A DNA stretch of 38,309 bases from Bdellovibrionales bacterium (GCA_018969905.1 JAGWXK010000013.1:1-38309); one strand, 5' to 3'; shown: positions 6,370 through 15,311, counted from the first letter of the stretch. The notes: generated from the letters alone by a model not told the origin. Program-made: numbers and translations.

Positions 6370-8739
6370 ATGCACATGAAAGCAAATCCCTGGAAAATCA
6401 GCGAAGACCTGCTTGAGCACCTTCTTCATTACGTTCCAAGCCAGGGTCCGATCAAGGACTTCATTCACCACAACACTCTCCATGCATTTCAAAAGGAAAA
6501 ATTCGATTCAGGAGTGCTCCGGGCCGCCCGGTTGTTTGGTGCAAATCCAAGACTGCATCCCAGTGAATTTCGGGAGTTTCAAAAAGCGGGACGCTTGTCG
6601 GACGAGTGCCTCAAAGCTTTCGGTCTTGAACGGATTCCCGAAGATCCGACCCCGGCTCCCGGGGGATGGGTTCAGGATGGAATCCGGGTGCCGGGCTTCC
6701 AATCCTCCGGAGTTGACATTCTTCAAAAAACCCGTGGCCCGCTTTTCCGTATTCTCGCGAATTATCTTGATCAGGGGGTTGCAGCCCACTCCCACAGATC
6801 TTTTCCTCGTTTCTGGGACTGGCTCTCGCACTACTTTGAGGGCAAAGCCCTTAACTTCGAATTGCTGGGTCACCCCTACCTTCAAGCCGCGCTTAAAAAA
6901 GAGCCGCTTGCGGTGATCGAGGAGTCGCTTCCTTTGCTATTGGATAGGCCCGAGTACAGTGCAAGGTATTTGCTTGAAATCCTTCTAGGGCATCCCGGGT
7001 GGTCCGGGCTGGTTCATCAGGTGGAGCGTAAGCCGGAGGGCTTGTTTGATGCCAAGCCCATCACCATTGTCGAGTTTCTGGCTCTGGAAATCGCACTCGA
7101 TGTTGCAGTTTCCCGAGAGATCAAAGGATTTACCGCTTTTCAGGGGAAGGGGCTGCCCACGGATCCCCGGGAGATTGATTCAACGGAAACCGCGACTGAA
7201 AAATCATTGAGACTCGCACAAGAGGCGCTTGAGTGGAGTTTTTATCTTCGGAAGATCACGAAAATCGAAGCCAACGCGACGAATCCGCTTCCGCAACGAA
7301 ACAATCATGTGCAGGTGTTCTTTTGCATCGACGACCGCGAATGTTCCATCCGTCGGCATCTTGAAAGACTTGATGAACATGTTTCGACCTATGGAGCCGC
7401 AGGTTTTTTCGGTCTTGACTGCAAGATCCTTGAGGCCGGATATCCCTACATGGTTCAGTCCTGTCCTGTGGTTTTGACCCCGAAGGTTCTGATCGAGGAG
7501 GAGTTCATCGAGACTCCGGAAGAGTCGTTCACGCGGCAAATGCCCGAACACCACCACCACCATCTCTCGAGAACCTATACGCATCCGCTCAAGGCATGGG
7601 TCAATTCCTTTTGGAAGGGCCTTCAGCTCTCACGGGATCTGGTCTCTCAGGTCTTTCATCCCACCGCACAGGAAGCGGAAAAACCGACCCGGCTCAAGAT
7701 TCACTACAGTGGCGAGCGTGATGGAATGCGCCTGGGCTACACCCGGCAGGAAATGGCGGACCGGGTGTTCTCGGTGCTTCGAAATGTGGGGTTCAAGCGG
7801 GAATTTTCGAAGCTCGTGATCATCATGGGGCATGAGTCCAGTTCCAACAACAATCCCCACTATGCGGCCTATGATTGCGGGGCCTGTTCCGGGAGAACTG
7901 GTGCGCAGAACGCGCGAGCTTTTGCAATGATGGCAAACGATCCCGAAGTCAGGAAAATGCTCATTGAGAAGGGGCTTCCCCTTCCTCAGGATTGCTGGTT
8001 TGTCGGCGCGGTTCACAATACCACTCGCGACGAGGTGAGGTATTTTGATGTGCAGGACATTCCCGACCACATCCAGCTTTTGTTCGCGCCATTTCTTAGA
8101 ACCTTTGAGAAGGCCCTTGCTTTGAATGCCAAAGAGCGAACCGCCAAGTTTGATTTGTTTTCCAAAAATGGAACACCAGAGCAGGCCCACGATCATGTGA
8201 GGCTGCGATCGGTAGCACTCTTTGAGCCACGGCCTGAATTGAATCATGCCACGAACGCAATGTGTGTGGTAGGCCGTCGCAAGCTGACCATGGGGCAGAA
8301 TTTTGATCGCAGGTCTTTCTTGCACTCCTATGATCCGAGTACCGATCCGGATGGGCAGGTGCTTACCGGAATTCTCAACGCCGTGGTGCCGGTTTGTGGC
8401 GGGATCAATCTTGAGTATTATTTTTCAAGAATGGACAACCAGGTCTATGGAGCGGGCACCAAGCTTCCGCACAATGTCGTCGGCTTGTTCGGGGTTTCAA
8501 ACGGAGTGATCGGGGATCTCAGGACGGGGCTACCTTCCCAGATGATCGAAGTGCATGATCCTTTGCGGCTGCTCATCATTGTGGAGCAGGAGCTGTCCAC
8601 AGCACTTTTGGCGGTGAAACGAAATCCCGCGACGTATGAATGGATCCAGAATGAGTGGGTCCACTACGCATGCTACAACACCGCTGATCACAAGGTCTAT
8701 CGTTTGCAAGGCGAGGAATGGAAAAGGGTGATCCCATGA
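6370..8739 (+). CDS. dabA: DabA, inorganic carbon transport subunit (DUF2309/UPF0753)
   Basis: The 789-residue protein belongs to DUF2309. DabA is the cytoplasmic, carbonic-anhydrase-like subunit of the DAB complex, thought to hydrate CO2 to bicarbonate using ion-gradient energy through DabB. The zinc-site residues known from Halothiobacillus DabA are kept: C319 and D321 in VFFCIDDRE, H488 in GHESSS, and C503 in YDCGAC. Their spacing (169 and 15 residues) is close to the reference. The N-terminal region has the family's IHHNTLHAF motif. A run of histidines near residue 395-400 is an oddity of unknown meaning. The start at 6370 follows AAAGGG at 9 bases; an ATG two codons later is the alternative. 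The stop overlaps the dabB start (ATGA). Confidence 0.95.
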   Translation: MHMKANPWKISEDLLEHLLHYVPSQGPIKDFIHHNTLHAFQKEKFDSGVLRAARLFGANPRLHPSEFREFQKAGRLSDECLKAFGLERIPEDPTPAPGGWVQDGIRVPGFQSSGVDILQKTRGPLFRILANYLDQGVAAHSHRSFPRFWDWLSHYFEGKALNFELLGHPYLQAALKKEPLAVIEESLPLLLDRPEYSARYLLEILLGHPGWSGLVHQVERKPEGLFDAKPITIVEFLALEIALDVAVSREIKGFTAFQGKGLPTDPREIDSTETATEKSLRLAQEALEWSFYLRKITKIEANATNPLPQRNNHVQVFFCIDDRECSIRRHLERLDEHVSTYGAAGFFGLDCKILEAGYPYMVQSCPVVLTPKVLIEEEFIETPEESFTRQMPEHHHHHLSRTYTHPLKAWVNSFWKGLQLSRDLVSQVFHPTAQEAEKPTRLKIHYSGERDGMRLGYTRQEMADRVFSVLRNVGFKREFSKLVIIMGHESSSNNNPHYAAYDCGACSGRTGAQNARAFAMMANDPEVRKMLIEKGLPLPQDCWFVGAVHNTTRDEVRYFDVQDIPDHIQLLFAPFLRTFEKALALNAKERTAKFDLFSKNGTPEQAHDHVRLRSVALFEPRPELNHATNAMCVVGRRKLTMGQNFDRRSFLHSYDPSTDPDGQVLTGILNAVVPVCGGINLEYYFSRMDNQVYGAGTKLPHNVVGLFGVSNGVIGDLRTGLPSQMIEVHDPLRLLIIVEQELSTALLAVKRNPATYEWIQNEWVHYACYNTADHKVYRLQGEEWKRVIP

Positions 8740-10427
8740 TTGGTTTGTTTGTGGTTTTTCTTCCGCTCGTGGTTTCAGCGCTCCTTTTGATTTTTTATCG
8801 CGCCCCGGAAGACAGGGTCGGATCTTGGTTGAATCTTTATTCCTGGCTTGGAATTTCTCTCACGCTGGTGCTCTTGCTGGGGCGGGCGTTCGGAGTTTTG
8901 CCCGAGCTTGTGGATGAGGGACTCTGGTTTCAGGAGCTCGGGGTGCCGGTCGAGACGGACTTTCTTTTTGATTTGAAAGCGCTTTGTTTGATCGGACTCT
9001 CTTCGTTCCTGTTCTGGATCATTCTGCGTTTTGCGCGGGTTTACATGCATCGCGAAGCCGGATTTCACCGATTCTTCCGTACCTTGCTTTTGTCGCATTT
9101 CGGACTCAATATGATTGCCACGGCGGGGAACTTCGAATTGTTTTTCATCGGTTGGGAGGTGCTCGGTCTTTCCTCGTTCCTCTTGATTGGATTTTACCGG
9201 GACAGGGCCACGCCGGTTTTGAATGCGTTCAAGATTTATTGCGTCTACCGGATCTGCGATATCGGGATCCTGATGTCAGGGTTTGTAATTCATCACGAAT
9301 TCGGCTTGGGCGGGCAGTTTCCGGAGCTCAGTCCCTCCAAAATTTCACATATGGTAAGTGCCGAGCCTGTGATGGCAGCAATTCTTGGGGCCTCCATTCT
9401 CCTTGCGGCCCTCGGCAAGTCTGCGCAATTTCCCTTCAGTTTCTGGCTCCCCAGAGCCCTTGAGGGCCCAACCCCTTCCAGCGCAGTTTTTTATGGGGCC
9501 CTGTCGATTCATGCCGGGGTCTATCTATTGCTCAGGACCCAGGCGATTTGGTCATCGATTCCTTACGTATCCTTCTTTGTGTTCCTATTTGGGGGCATGT
9601 CAGTTCTGGTAGGGACGATGTCGGGTAGGGCTCAGGCTAATATCAAGGGGCAGATCGGATATGCAAGTGTGGCCCAGGTCGGGATCATGCTGATGGAAGT
9701 AGCGCTCGGGTGGAATGATCTTGCGCTCCTGCATCTTTGCACTCATGCAATTTTGCGCGCCTATCAGTTTTTGACGTCGCCTTCGATTGTGGCGCATTTC
9801 ATTCGTCATCCGGTGCGGGATCAGCACCAATCCGGATTCGGATTTTTCAGAAGACCCTGGATGAGGCGCCTTTCGGTAGGGGAGTTTTTCATTGAGGAGT
9901 TCTGGAATCGGGTTTTGGTTCGCCCTGTGATGAGTCTCGGAAGCTCGATTCCGCTGCTGGCTCTTCTTTTGCTTGGATTATCTTACGGACTGTGGAGTCT
10001 TGGAAGCTCACTCAAGGTGTACCTCGTCATGAGCGGAGCATTTGTGCTTTCGATTCGGGCCATCTCCCGAAAGAGTCCGAAAGAGGCGATTCTCTTTTCG
10101 TTTGTGAGCATGATGCTGGTCATCTATTCAGGGACCAGGGGATTCCTGGATCCCGAGACTTTTCGACTGTTCCTTTGGGTGATGATCGCGGGAGCGCTGC
10201 TTTGGCTTTCCGGGCAGGAAAAGTTGAAGTTCCTTGCCTGGCTCGTATTCGCAGGTTTTCCGATTTCCCCGTTTTTTCTAGGTGAGGAGCTATTGCTTCA
10301 ACATCTGGGTGATGAGGGGTTTTTCGCCCTGACCCTCTTTTTTGGTACGTTCATCCTAAACGGACTGGTATTGATCCGCTCGTTCCTTCAGGAAACCTGG
10401 CTTGCACAAGCAAGGCCGCTGGATTGA
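8736..10427 (+). CDS. dabB: DabB, NuoL-like membrane subunit of the DAB complex
   Basis: The 563-residue protein is a polytopic membrane protein of the NADH-quinone oxidoreductase chain 5 / Mrp antiporter family. Family marks include FFIGWEVLGLSSFLLIGFY, a conserved Lys-rich channel region (LGKSAQFPFSFWLP) and SSAVFYGALSIHAGVYLL. Its place directly after dabA identifies it as DabB, which couples a cation gradient (H+ or Na+) to DabA activity rather than acting in complex I; no other nuo genes are near. The ATG at 8736 overlaps the dabA stop and has AAAAGGG upstream; an ATG at 8718 is possible but lies inside dabA with no better site. The gene ends 8 bases before a convergent gene. Confidence 0.93.
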   Translation: MIGLFVVFLPLVVSALLLIFYRAPEDRVGSWLNLYSWLGISLTLVLLLGRAFGVLPELVDEGLWFQELGVPVETDFLFDLKALCLIGLSSFLFWIILRFARVYMHREAGFHRFFRTLLLSHFGLNMIATAGNFELFFIGWEVLGLSSFLLIGFYRDRATPVLNAFKIYCVYRICDIGILMSGFVIHHEFGLGGQFPELSPSKISHMVSAEPVMAAILGASILLAALGKSAQFPFSFWLPRALEGPTPSSAVFYGALSIHAGVYLLLRTQAIWSSIPYVSFFVFLFGGMSVLVGTMSGRAQANIKGQIGYASVAQVGIMLMEVALGWNDLALLHLCTHAILRAYQFLTSPSIVAHFIRHPVRDQHQSGFGFFRRPWMRRLSVGEFFIEEFWNRVLVRPVMSLGSSIPLLALLLLGLSYGLWSLGSSLKVYLVMSGAFVLSIRAISRKSPKEAILFSFVSMMLVIYSGTRGFLDPETFRLFLWVMIAGALLWLSGQEKLKFLAWLVFAGFPISPFFLGEELLLQHLGDEGFFALTLFFGTFILNGLVLIRSFLQETWLAQARPLD

Positions 10428-10435
10428 GCGGTCTT

Positions 10436-10855
10436 CTACGACTCGAATCTCCCGCCTAGCATGAGTGCCAGCTCCGCACTCCAAAGCAGGGTCCGCGCCC
10501 AGTTCCAGCGGATCAAATGCTCGATCGTAGCGAGGTCCTTTCCTTGGGCGAGCCTGGAGTGAGCGGGGGCCGAGTGGACTGCGGTGATGACGAAAATTGA
10601 AGTGATCGCAGCAAAGTGAAAAACCCACTCCAAGGTCCCAGGTCCTTGCCAAAGAATGAGTCCAGCTAAAAACGCTTGTCCAAACATGGGCGCGACCAAA
10701 AAAGAAATCCGGTCACAGTGGCGCTTGTGAAATCCTTCAAATTCCGATTCCGGAATGAATTTGAAGTTCGGATAAATCAGGACCTGTACCAGCCAGATCA
10801 GGGCCGCCATCCAGGTCACACAAAAATCATGAATGTTTATCCAATTGAGGTGCAT
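10436..10855 (-). CDS. Four-helix integral membrane protein, unknown function
   Basis: The start at 10855 (MHLNWINIHDF) has GGAGG 7 bases upstream; the longer frame to 10978 has no such site and overlaps the divergent gene. The 139-residue product has about four hydrophobic helices: residues 5-26, 50-70, 73-95 and 115-135. Charged, family-like spots include WLVQVLIYPNF and a FEGFHKRHCDRISF loop. I recall similar small membrane proteins of unknown function beside photolyase and YqjF-type genes, but cannot name the Pfam entry. It is divergent from the DUF2071 gene with 20 bases between start codons, so the two probably share a regulatory region located within each other's coding ends. Confidence 0.8.
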   Translation of the reverse strand: MHLNWINIHDFCVTWMAALIWLVQVLIYPNFKFIPESEFEGFHKRHCDRISFLVAPMFGQAFLAGLILWQGPGTLEWVFHFAAITSIFVITAVHSAPAHSRLAQGKDLATIEHLIRWNWARTLLWSAELALMLGGRFES

Positions 10856-10875
10856 GCGATGACCTCCATGGTAGC

Positions 10876-11577
10876 ATGCCTTTTGTGAATTGGACGATCG
10901 AACAGCGCTGGAGCCATGCCGCCTTTTTGAACTGGAAGGTGCCCGAATCGACCCTTCAGGCTCAAGTTCCCTTTCCACTTGATCTGCATGAGGGGCAGGC
11001 GGTGCTGTCGCTCGTTCCCTTTTACATGGATCAGATCCGGTTTCGGGGCTTGCCTAGGGTTCCCTTCTTTTCGAGTCTTTGGGAGCTGAATCTCAGGACT
11101 TATGTGAGGGTGAACGGGGTGCCTGGAATTTATTTCTTTACCCTTGAAACCCCGCATCGGCTCGGGAACTTCATTGCCCGTACTTTTTTTGATCTTCCGT
11201 ATCGCAAGGCAAGGATTACGGCAAAAGTGGGGGAGAATGACTATCGCTTTCAAGCCATTGGTCGCCTTGCCGATCAATCAAATTATGATCTTGCGCTGGA
11301 GCTTGAAACAGGGTCGGCCATAAGCACCGATCCTTTTCAGACCTGGATCACCGAGCGCTATCACTTGTTCATCAAAAAGGGTGGACTCACGATCCGGGGG
11401 GATGTTCAGCACGAGCCTTGGCAAACCAGTCTGGTTTCAGTGCGAAAGCTTCAGGGTGGAATTTCGATCTTGCCCGCGCTTCCCCCGCTCCCTGAGCTCG
11501 CCCCTTGTTTCTTGGGTGAACCGCTCAGGGTCCGCTTCTCACCCTTTCAAATTCAGGACAACCAGCGGGCCCGGTAG
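10876..11577 (+). CDS. DUF2071 (YqjF-like) protein
   Basis: The 233-residue product fits DUF2071, whose founding member is Bacillus YqjF. Recognisable parts are the N-terminal W(T)IEQRWSHAAFLNWKV, the region EGQAVLSLVPFYM, then LWELNLRTYVRVNG and GIYFFTLET, the family's central signature. The fold is acetoacetate-decarboxylase-like; the biochemical role is unknown. It has no signal peptide, so it is cytoplasmic. The start at 10876 is only 20 bases from the divergent membrane-protein start and lacks a strong Shine-Dalgarno sequence. Its 3' end overlaps that of the convergent photolyase gene by 25 bases. Confidence 0.85.
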   Translation: MPFVNWTIEQRWSHAAFLNWKVPESTLQAQVPFPLDLHEGQAVLSLVPFYMDQIRFRGLPRVPFFSSLWELNLRTYVRVNGVPGIYFFTLETPHRLGNFIARTFFDLPYRKARITAKVGENDYRFQAIGRLADQSNYDLALELETGSAISTDPFQTWITERYHLFIKKGGLTIRGDVQHEPWQTSLVSVRKLQGGISILPALPPLPELAPCFLGEPLRVRFSPFQIQDNQRAR

Positions 11578-12776
11578 GCCCCATCCGGATCATACATGGT
11601 CGCTTGAAGATCAGGATTGAATACCCTGTCCCGCGGATCCGTGCCGACACCGGCAAGGTACAGCCAATTGCCCTGATTGGTTTCCGGATCATAATCAATG
11701 AGGTTTTTTTCGAACCATTCCGCACCCCAAAGCCAGGGAAGTTTCATGGTTTTCGCAAGGTAGCTGGCCACATTTTGTCGTCCACGATTGGACATCCAGC
11801 CGCTTGTCAACAGCTCGCGCAGGTTCGCATCCACAAATGCGTTGCCGGTTTCACCCCGGCACCACCGCGTGAATTTTTCCTGATCCCGGTTCGCTTCGGG
11901 CTCATGGTCCTTTAGCCCCTTCGACTCGAAAAACAACCCGCCTGACTGCAAGGAAAGAAACTTGAAGTAGTCCCGCCATTCGAGTTCATAGACCAGGGCA
12001 TCCAGGCCCTTGGAGGGTCCAAGCTCGGCTTCAATTCTTTCAAGCTCCCAAAACACCTGGCGTGGTGAAATGCAGCCTTGGGCAAGATAGGGCGAGAGTT
12101 TCGAGGAATCGTCGCGAGCGAGAAGGCCGTTTCGGGTTTCATGGTAGTGGAGTGCGGCCCGGGTACCGGTCAGATACTGATGAACCCGGCCTTGCGCGTT
12201 CTTCTCACCTCCTTTGAACTCAAATCCCCGGTTGGTGGCCAGGATGGGGTCGAGCGGGTTTGGAGGAGGGAGCGATCGTGCCGCACGCACACCGGTCTTC
12301 GCACTTCTGATTTTCTTTTGAAAGGGAGTGAAGGTTCTCGGAAGCGCTGAGAGCGAAAAGGGCAAATCGGATTCAGCATACAAGGTCGAGTGATCAAAAA
12401 TCCGGAGCTGGGATTCAGGAAATCCCGAGAGCGCGCCAGCAAGAAATGCTTGATCCCGGAAATTGTATCGCCTCGAGGTGAGGAGCAGGAGCCTCGGATT
12501 TGCAGTGCGGGCATTCCGGATAAAGTCGCCTATTTCGGCTTCGTTGAGCCTATGCAAGGGAATGGATCGGGACTTCAGACTGGATTCCAACTCATCCTGA
12601 CATTCAGTTGCAAATCTCCGGGCCGCCTCGTGGGCAGCTCGGGGGAGTTGCGTGATGGCAAGCCAGGAACCGCCGAGTTTTTCAGCAAGCTCAAGGCCCT
12701 CGTGATCGGAGGTTCTAAGGTCCCGGTGAAACCAAATCACGCCATGGAGAGGCGTTCCGCCAAAATCAAAACTCAT
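11553..12776 (-). CDS. Cryptochrome/photolyase, DASH-type
   Basis: The 407-residue protein has the photolyase N-terminal antenna domain (GVIWFHRDLRTSDHEGL, about residues 12-28) and the C-terminal FAD domain. FAD-domain motifs are visible in order: DSSKLSPYLAQGCISPRQV, YELEWRDYFKFL, GNAFVDANLRELLTSGWMSN, SNRGRQNVASYL and GNWLYLAGVGTDPRD. The final motif (AGVG-DPRD with N-P) is typical of cryptochrome-DASH, which repairs cyclobutane pyrimidine dimers in single-stranded DNA and may sense light. It is somewhat shorter than most DASH proteins. The start is set at the ATG at 12776; no good ribosome binding site is seen, and an upstream in-frame ATG at 12830 is the alternative. It is divergent from the DUF2237 gene. 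Confidence 0.88.
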   Translation of the reverse strand: MSFDFGGTPLHGVIWFHRDLRTSDHEGLELAEKLGGSWLAITQLPRAAHEAARRFATECQDELESSLKSRSIPLHRLNEAEIGDFIRNARTANPRLLLLTSRRYNFRDQAFLAGALSGFPESQLRIFDHSTLYAESDLPFSLSALPRTFTPFQKKIRSAKTGVRAARSLPPPNPLDPILATNRGFEFKGGEKNAQGRVHQYLTGTRAALHYHETRNGLLARDDSSKLSPYLAQGCISPRQVFWELERIEAELGPSKGLDALVYELEWRDYFKFLSLQSGGLFFESKGLKDHEPEANRDQEKFTRWCRGETGNAFVDANLRELLTSGWMSNRGRQNVASYLAKTMKLPWLWGAEWFEKNLIDYDPETNQGNWLYLAGVGTDPRDRVFNPDLQATMYDPDGAYRARWLS

Positions 12777-12874
12777 TTCAAAGAGTTTACCCGCATTGCC
12801 CCAAAAATGAAACCAGTGTGCACTTGCCAATTGGCCGCAATGGCGCGAAAGTGGGCCACCGGAGGCTTGAACCC

Positions 12875-13237
12875 ATGTCGCTTCAAAAAAATGTTCTTGG
12901 TGGCGTTTTGCGTCCCTGCTCGCGGGATCCCCTGACCGGATTTTTCCGAAACGGTTGCTGTGAGACGGATGGCGAAGACGCAGGCGAACACACAGCCTGC
13001 GTGAAGCTCACTGCCGAATTTCTCGAATTCTCCAAGCGTGTCGGGAACGATCTTTCCACCCCGAGGCCCGAATATGATTTCCCGGGGCTGAAACCCGGTC
13101 AGCAGTGGTGTGTGTGCGCCGGACGCTGGATCGAAGCCGCTCGAGCAGGTGTGATTGCGCCCCTTGTGCTGGAGGCAACTCATGAGTCTCTTCTGGATTA
13201 TTTGACTCTTGAGGAGTTGAAAAGGATTTCAGATTGA
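12875..13237 (+). CDS. DUF2237 family protein (cytoplasmic)
   Basis: The start ATG at 12875 (MSLQKNVLGGVLRPC) has GGAGG about 10 bases upstream and matches the usual family N-terminus; the longer frame from 12818 adds unlikely residues. The 120-residue product closely follows DUF2237: RPCSRDPLTGFFRNGCC, then HTACVKLTAEFLEFSKRVGN, PRPEYDFPGLKPGQQWCVCA and a final ATHESLLDYLTLEELK. Conserved Cys residues (three near the N-terminus, two in WCVCA) could bind metal; the function is unknown. Next to the photolyase it may belong to a light or oxidative-stress set; this is inference. A second copy with a signal peptide sits at 31785-32210. Confidence 0.9.
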   Translation: MSLQKNVLGGVLRPCSRDPLTGFFRNGCCETDGEDAGEHTACVKLTAEFLEFSKRVGNDLSTPRPEYDFPGLKPGQQWCVCAGRWIEAARAGVIAPLVLEATHESLLDYLTLEELKRISD

Positions 13238-13280
13238 TTTTTGAAAGAGTTTTGGCACACCCTCAGGGTAAGGAGTGAAA

Positions 13281-14246
13281 ATGAAGATTCATGATTCGAT
13301 TCTCGATACCATCGGAAATACCCCGTTGATTCGACTTCCAAAGCTTACGGATGGTTTGAGGGCAAGCCTCCTGTTTAAGTGTGAGTTTTTCAACCCCTTG
13401 AGTTCCGTTAAGGACCGCATTGCCCACGCAATGATCGAAGGCGCTGAAAAACGCGGTGAACTGAAAGCCGGTATGCGAATCATCGAGCCGACCTCCGGCA
13501 ATACCGGGATCGGTCTTGCTTTTGTTTGTGCCGCGAAAGGATATCCCCTCACGCTGGTGATGCCGGAAACCATGTCGATGGAGCGAAGAACGCTCCTGCT
13601 GATGTTGGGCGCTGATTTGGTCCTCACTCCGGGGGCGCTTGGGATGAAGGGTGCGATTGCAAAGTCATTGGATCTTCTCTCGAAAACTCCGGGTGCCTAC
13701 ATGCCTCGCCAATTTGAGAATGGAGACAATCCTGAAATCCATTTTGAAACAACAGGCCCTGAAATCTGGACAGATACGGCAGGATCAGTGGATGCCCTTA
13801 TCGCCGGAGTCGGAACGGGCGGAACCTTTACGGGAGTCGGCCGCTATCTGAAAAAGATGAAGCCTGCTCTCAAGATGATCGCAGTCGAGCCTGTCGAGTC
13901 GCCCGTGATTTCAGGAGGAGCGCCAGCGCCCCACAAAATTCAAGGAATCGGCGCCGGGTTTGTGCCTGCGAACTTCGATCGCACTCTTCTTGATCTGGTT
14001 GAAAAAGTTTCAAGCGATGAAGCGCTTTCGATGGCAAAACGCGTGATTCGCGAAGAGGGTGTGCCGGCTGGAATTTCATCGGGTGCGGCCATTGCCGCAG
14101 CCTTGCGGGTAGGGGCCCGTCCGGAGTTTGCAGGCAAAACCATTGTTGTTATCCTGGCGAGTTCGACGGAGCGTTATCTGTCGACGATGCTCGGCGAGGA
14201 AGCTCGGGTCAAGGCGCAGTCTCTGGTCGCAGAACCCATGCCTTGA
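13281..14246 (+). CDS. cysK: Cysteine synthase A (O-acetylserine sulfhydrylase)
   Basis: A PLP enzyme making cysteine from O-acetylserine and sulfide. The 321-residue product shows the whole family pattern: ILDTIGNTPLIRL at the N-terminus, the PLP lysine K44 in NPLSSVKDR, the PLP-binding PTSGNTGIGLAFV, the GVGTGGTFTGVGRYLK phosphate loop, and EGVPAGISSGAAIAAAL near the C-terminus. The start at 13281 is preferred because AAGGAG lies 6 bases before it; the GTG at 13275 is inside that spacing. The sequence SVKDR and overall length suit CysK rather than cystathionine beta-synthase. It is 43 bases downstream of DUF2237 and converges with the DUF493 gene 7 bases away. Confidence 0.93.
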   Translation: MKIHDSILDTIGNTPLIRLPKLTDGLRASLLFKCEFFNPLSSVKDRIAHAMIEGAEKRGELKAGMRIIEPTSGNTGIGLAFVCAAKGYPLTLVMPETMSMERRTLLLMLGADLVLTPGALGMKGAIAKSLDLLSKTPGAYMPRQFENGDNPEIHFETTGPEIWTDTAGSVDALIAGVGTGGTFTGVGRYLKKMKPALKMIAVEPVESPVISGGAPAPHKIQGIGAGFVPANFDRTLLDLVEKVSSDEALSMAKRVIREEGVPAGISSGAAIAAALRVGARPEFAGKTIVVILASSTERYLSTMLGEEARVKAQSLVAEPMP

Positions 14247-14253
14247 TCGGAAG

Positions 14254-14538
14254 CTAGAGGATATAGATCAAATCATTGATCTTCTGGGTTTCTTTCGTGA
14301 GTTCGATGATCTCATCCGCGCTCCCCGCAAGGTAGTCATAGGTGAGGGCCACATGCGCATTCGAGGCGCTCATACGTTCGGTGGTCTTGGTAAGACCAAT
14401 GAACTTCTTTTCAAAATCGATGACCGAGTTTCGAAAGATCGGAGAGTTTTTGCCGATGAACTTGTGAATGTAGGTGCAGGGGAACTGGTAGTTCGCCTCG
14501 AGCAAATCCCGGAATTTCTGAAACGGATCAGCACCCAT
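14254..14538 (-). CDS. DUF493 (YbeD-like) small protein
   Basis: The 94-residue product resembles DUF493: an early FPCTYIHKFIG strand, a central helix, and a terminal TKETQKINDLIYIL segment with the last beta-strand. YbeD-type proteins are small ferredoxin-fold cytoplasmic proteins of unknown function. The start at 14538 has AGGAG 7 bases upstream. Upstream on the same strand, only 24 bases away, lies the strong terminator of the beta-barrel gene, leaving no room for a separate promoter unless it overlaps the terminator; expression may depend on read-through. It converges with cysK. Confidence 0.7.
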   Translation of the reverse strand: MGADPFQKFRDLLEANYQFPCTYIHKFIGKNSPIFRNSVIDFEKKFIGLTKTTERMSASNAHVALTYDYLAGSADEIIELTKETQKINDLIYIL

Positions 14539-14562
14539 GCCTTACTCCTAGCAGTTTTCCCC

Positions 14563-14603
14563 AAAAAAAGAAAAGCCCGAGCAAGCTTCCCTGCCCGGGC
14601 TTT
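14563..14603 (-). terminator. Rho-independent terminator of the beta-barrel gene
   Basis: On the minus strand an 8-bp stem (AAAGCCCG, template 14596-14603, pairing with 14572-14579) with a 16-base GC-rich loop is followed by TTCTTTTTTT. It lies 24 bases past the stop at 14628 and just before the DUF493 start. This is a clear intrinsic terminator. Confidence 0.85.
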
Positions 14604-14627
14604 CACGAAACTCATTGAGAGTCGGTC

Positions 14628-15224
14628 TTAGAACCTCATTCCCACGCTTGGGAAAATGATGAATCCACCAGACATCGAGCCGAAGGGAAGTTCGGCGTAA
14701 ATGGTGTCCGTGATTTTTGCGCCAGGATAGATGAGTGCTGCGAACTTTACATTGGTGGAAGATGTGTTCAGAGTCACTCCACCCACGGTGATGTCGTTTA
14801 CGTGCGCAATGCCGATTCCGAGGTCGACTCCGATATACGGGCTAAGAGAACCGCCGTTCGGAAACGTGTAGGTTGCGGAACCCATCACTGGAATCACCCA
14901 GGTTCCGACATCGCCAAGACCGAGCAGGAATCCGGTCTTTACACCGGCTCTAAAGCTCGTGTCTTGAAGAGTCACATCCGTCATGAAGCTGCCCATGACG
15001 CCAAGATTGAAGTTGGATTCGATGCTGCCAAGTCCGAAGCTTGCGCTCGGAGTCCAGCCGTTCGAAGAGGATGAGGTGCTGGTTTGCTCGATTGCAGGGG
15101 CAGGTGCCGCAACCGCTGCGGGAGCCTCGGTCTTCACGGTGGTTTTCTTTTTCTTGGTTGCCGCAAAAGTGGGTTGGCAAACGGAAAGGATCAGGACGAG
15201 GGACAAAAGAGTTTGTTTGAACAT
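14628..15224 (-). CDS. Outer-membrane beta-barrel protein
   Basis: The 198-residue product has a signal peptide (MFKQTLLSLVLILSV, cleavage after TFA), then a low-complexity Lys/Thr then Ala/Pro/Ser linker (residues about 22-58). A beta-barrel of about eight strands follows (SASFGLGSIESNFNLGVMGS, FRAGVKTGFLLGLGDV, YTFPNGGSLSPYIGVDLGIG) and the chain ends in MRF, a proper C-terminal Phe. It resembles OmpA/OmpW-like small barrels (outer membrane protein beta-barrel family) but I cannot name one. AAGGAG lies 7 bases before the start. A possible -10 (TAGGAT) is visible about 40 bases upstream. It follows sbtA by 87 bases and might share its transcript. Confidence 0.8.
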   Translation of the reverse strand: MFKQTLLSLVLILSVCQPTFAATKKKKTTVKTEAPAAVAAPAPAIEQTSTSSSSNGWTPSASFGLGSIESNFNLGVMGSFMTDVTLQDTSFRAGVKTGFLLGLGDVGTWVIPVMGSATYTFPNGGSLSPYIGVDLGIGIAHVNDITVGGVTLNTSSTNVKFAALIYPGAKITDTIYAELPFGSMSGGFIIFPSVGMRF

Positions 15225-15311
15225 GAAATCTCCTTGAGGTTGTGGCTCAGCATCCTATCGAAATTTCATCGTTTTTGGCAAAAGTTTTCTTGCAAACCAA
15301 CGAAAAGAGGT

